Shown in pieces: positions 63,983 through 64,000 of a DNA stretch of 64,000 nt. This DNA is from Pimelobacter simplex (GTDB taxonomy: Bacteria > Actinomycetota > Actinomycetes > Propionibacteriales > Nocardioidaceae). The first letter of the stretch is position 1. Each line of letters opens with the position of its first letter. The stretch spans positions 51,866 through 115,865 of the forward strand of contig JADCLI010000013.1 in assembly GCA_016803235.1 (NCBI GenBank), given 5' to 3'. The notes beneath the pieces were generated by a model. That model saw only the letters and a program-made list of their open reading frames with translations, was not told the DNA's origin and searched no databases. The position numbers were made by a program, and so were the translations under genes.

Positions 63983-64000
63983 CGTGCTGCTCGCCGGGGT

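Overview
The window is high-GC DNA with GTG starts, 4-bp ATGA/GTGA gene overlaps, actinobacterial regulators and lipid/steroid-type catabolism genes. It looks like an actinobacterial chromosome, most likely Nocardioidaceae (Nocardioides-like); this assignment is an inference from gene content and style. No rRNA, CRISPR array, insertion sequence or phage gene was recognised.

Layout. (1) 1-10.8 kb, accessory block: the tail of an unidentified gene; a neocarzinostatin-fold lipoprotein; a branched-chain-amino-acid-type ABC importer with both permeases and one ATPase fused in one polypeptide, a membrane-tethered binding protein and a second ATPase; a secreted lipase; then a divergent sulfotransferase / TetR-DUF1214 pair. 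The block ends at a 41-bp 3' half of tRNA-Arg(ACG) followed by a strong terminator. This is the expected scar of tRNA-targeted integration, so 1-10.8 kb may be the right end of a genomic island. (2) 11-20.3 kb, core metabolism: fructose PTS operon (fruR-fruK-fruA-ptsH) divergent from ptsI, then gap, a histidine phosphatase, a D12-class DNA adenine methylase and a lipoprotein. (3) 20.5-25.2 kb, surface proteins: a 1407-residue secreted repeat protein and a small LPQTG sortase substrate. (4) 25.4-30.6 kb: a fused 2-oxoacid:ferredoxin oxidoreductase, valine/leucine-type dehydrogenase and divergent Lrp regulator, i.e. amino-acid catabolism. (5) 30.6-38 kb: SDR, TetR, amino acid/amine permease plus flavin amine oxidase, arylamine N-acetyltransferase, SnoaL-like protein, and a GAF-EAL c-di-GMP protein. 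(6) 38-58.8 kb: a catabolic regulon. (7) 58.8-64 kb: MFS exporter, PLP decarboxylase, AsnC and TetR regulators, a small acidic protein and a membrane-anchored secreted protein.

The main discovery is region 6. A 16-bp inverted-repeat element, CCTAGC-N4-GCTTGG and variants, recurs eight times at promoters across about 20 kb. At the fadD3/TetR divergent promoter it matches the KstR2 operator consensus recalled from mycobacteria (AnCAAGnnCTTGnT), and the adjacent TetR protein resembles KstR2. The set includes IpdA/IpdB-like ring-opening CoA-transferase-family proteins, a FadD3-like CoA ligase, five SDRs (one lacking the catalytic Tyr), hotdog thioesterases, an aldo/keto reductase, a VOC protein, a gamma-carbonic-anhydrase-like protein, an enoyl-CoA-hydratase-fold protein lacking both catalytic Glu residues, a MaoC-type hydratase, and a complete Liv-type ABC importer headed by the same operator. 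The acyl-CoA dehydrogenases and thiolase of the known HIP (steroid C/D-ring) pathway are absent from the window. The cluster may be part of a larger KstR2 regulon with its own importer, or a separate alicyclic-acid pathway that has recruited KstR2-type control.
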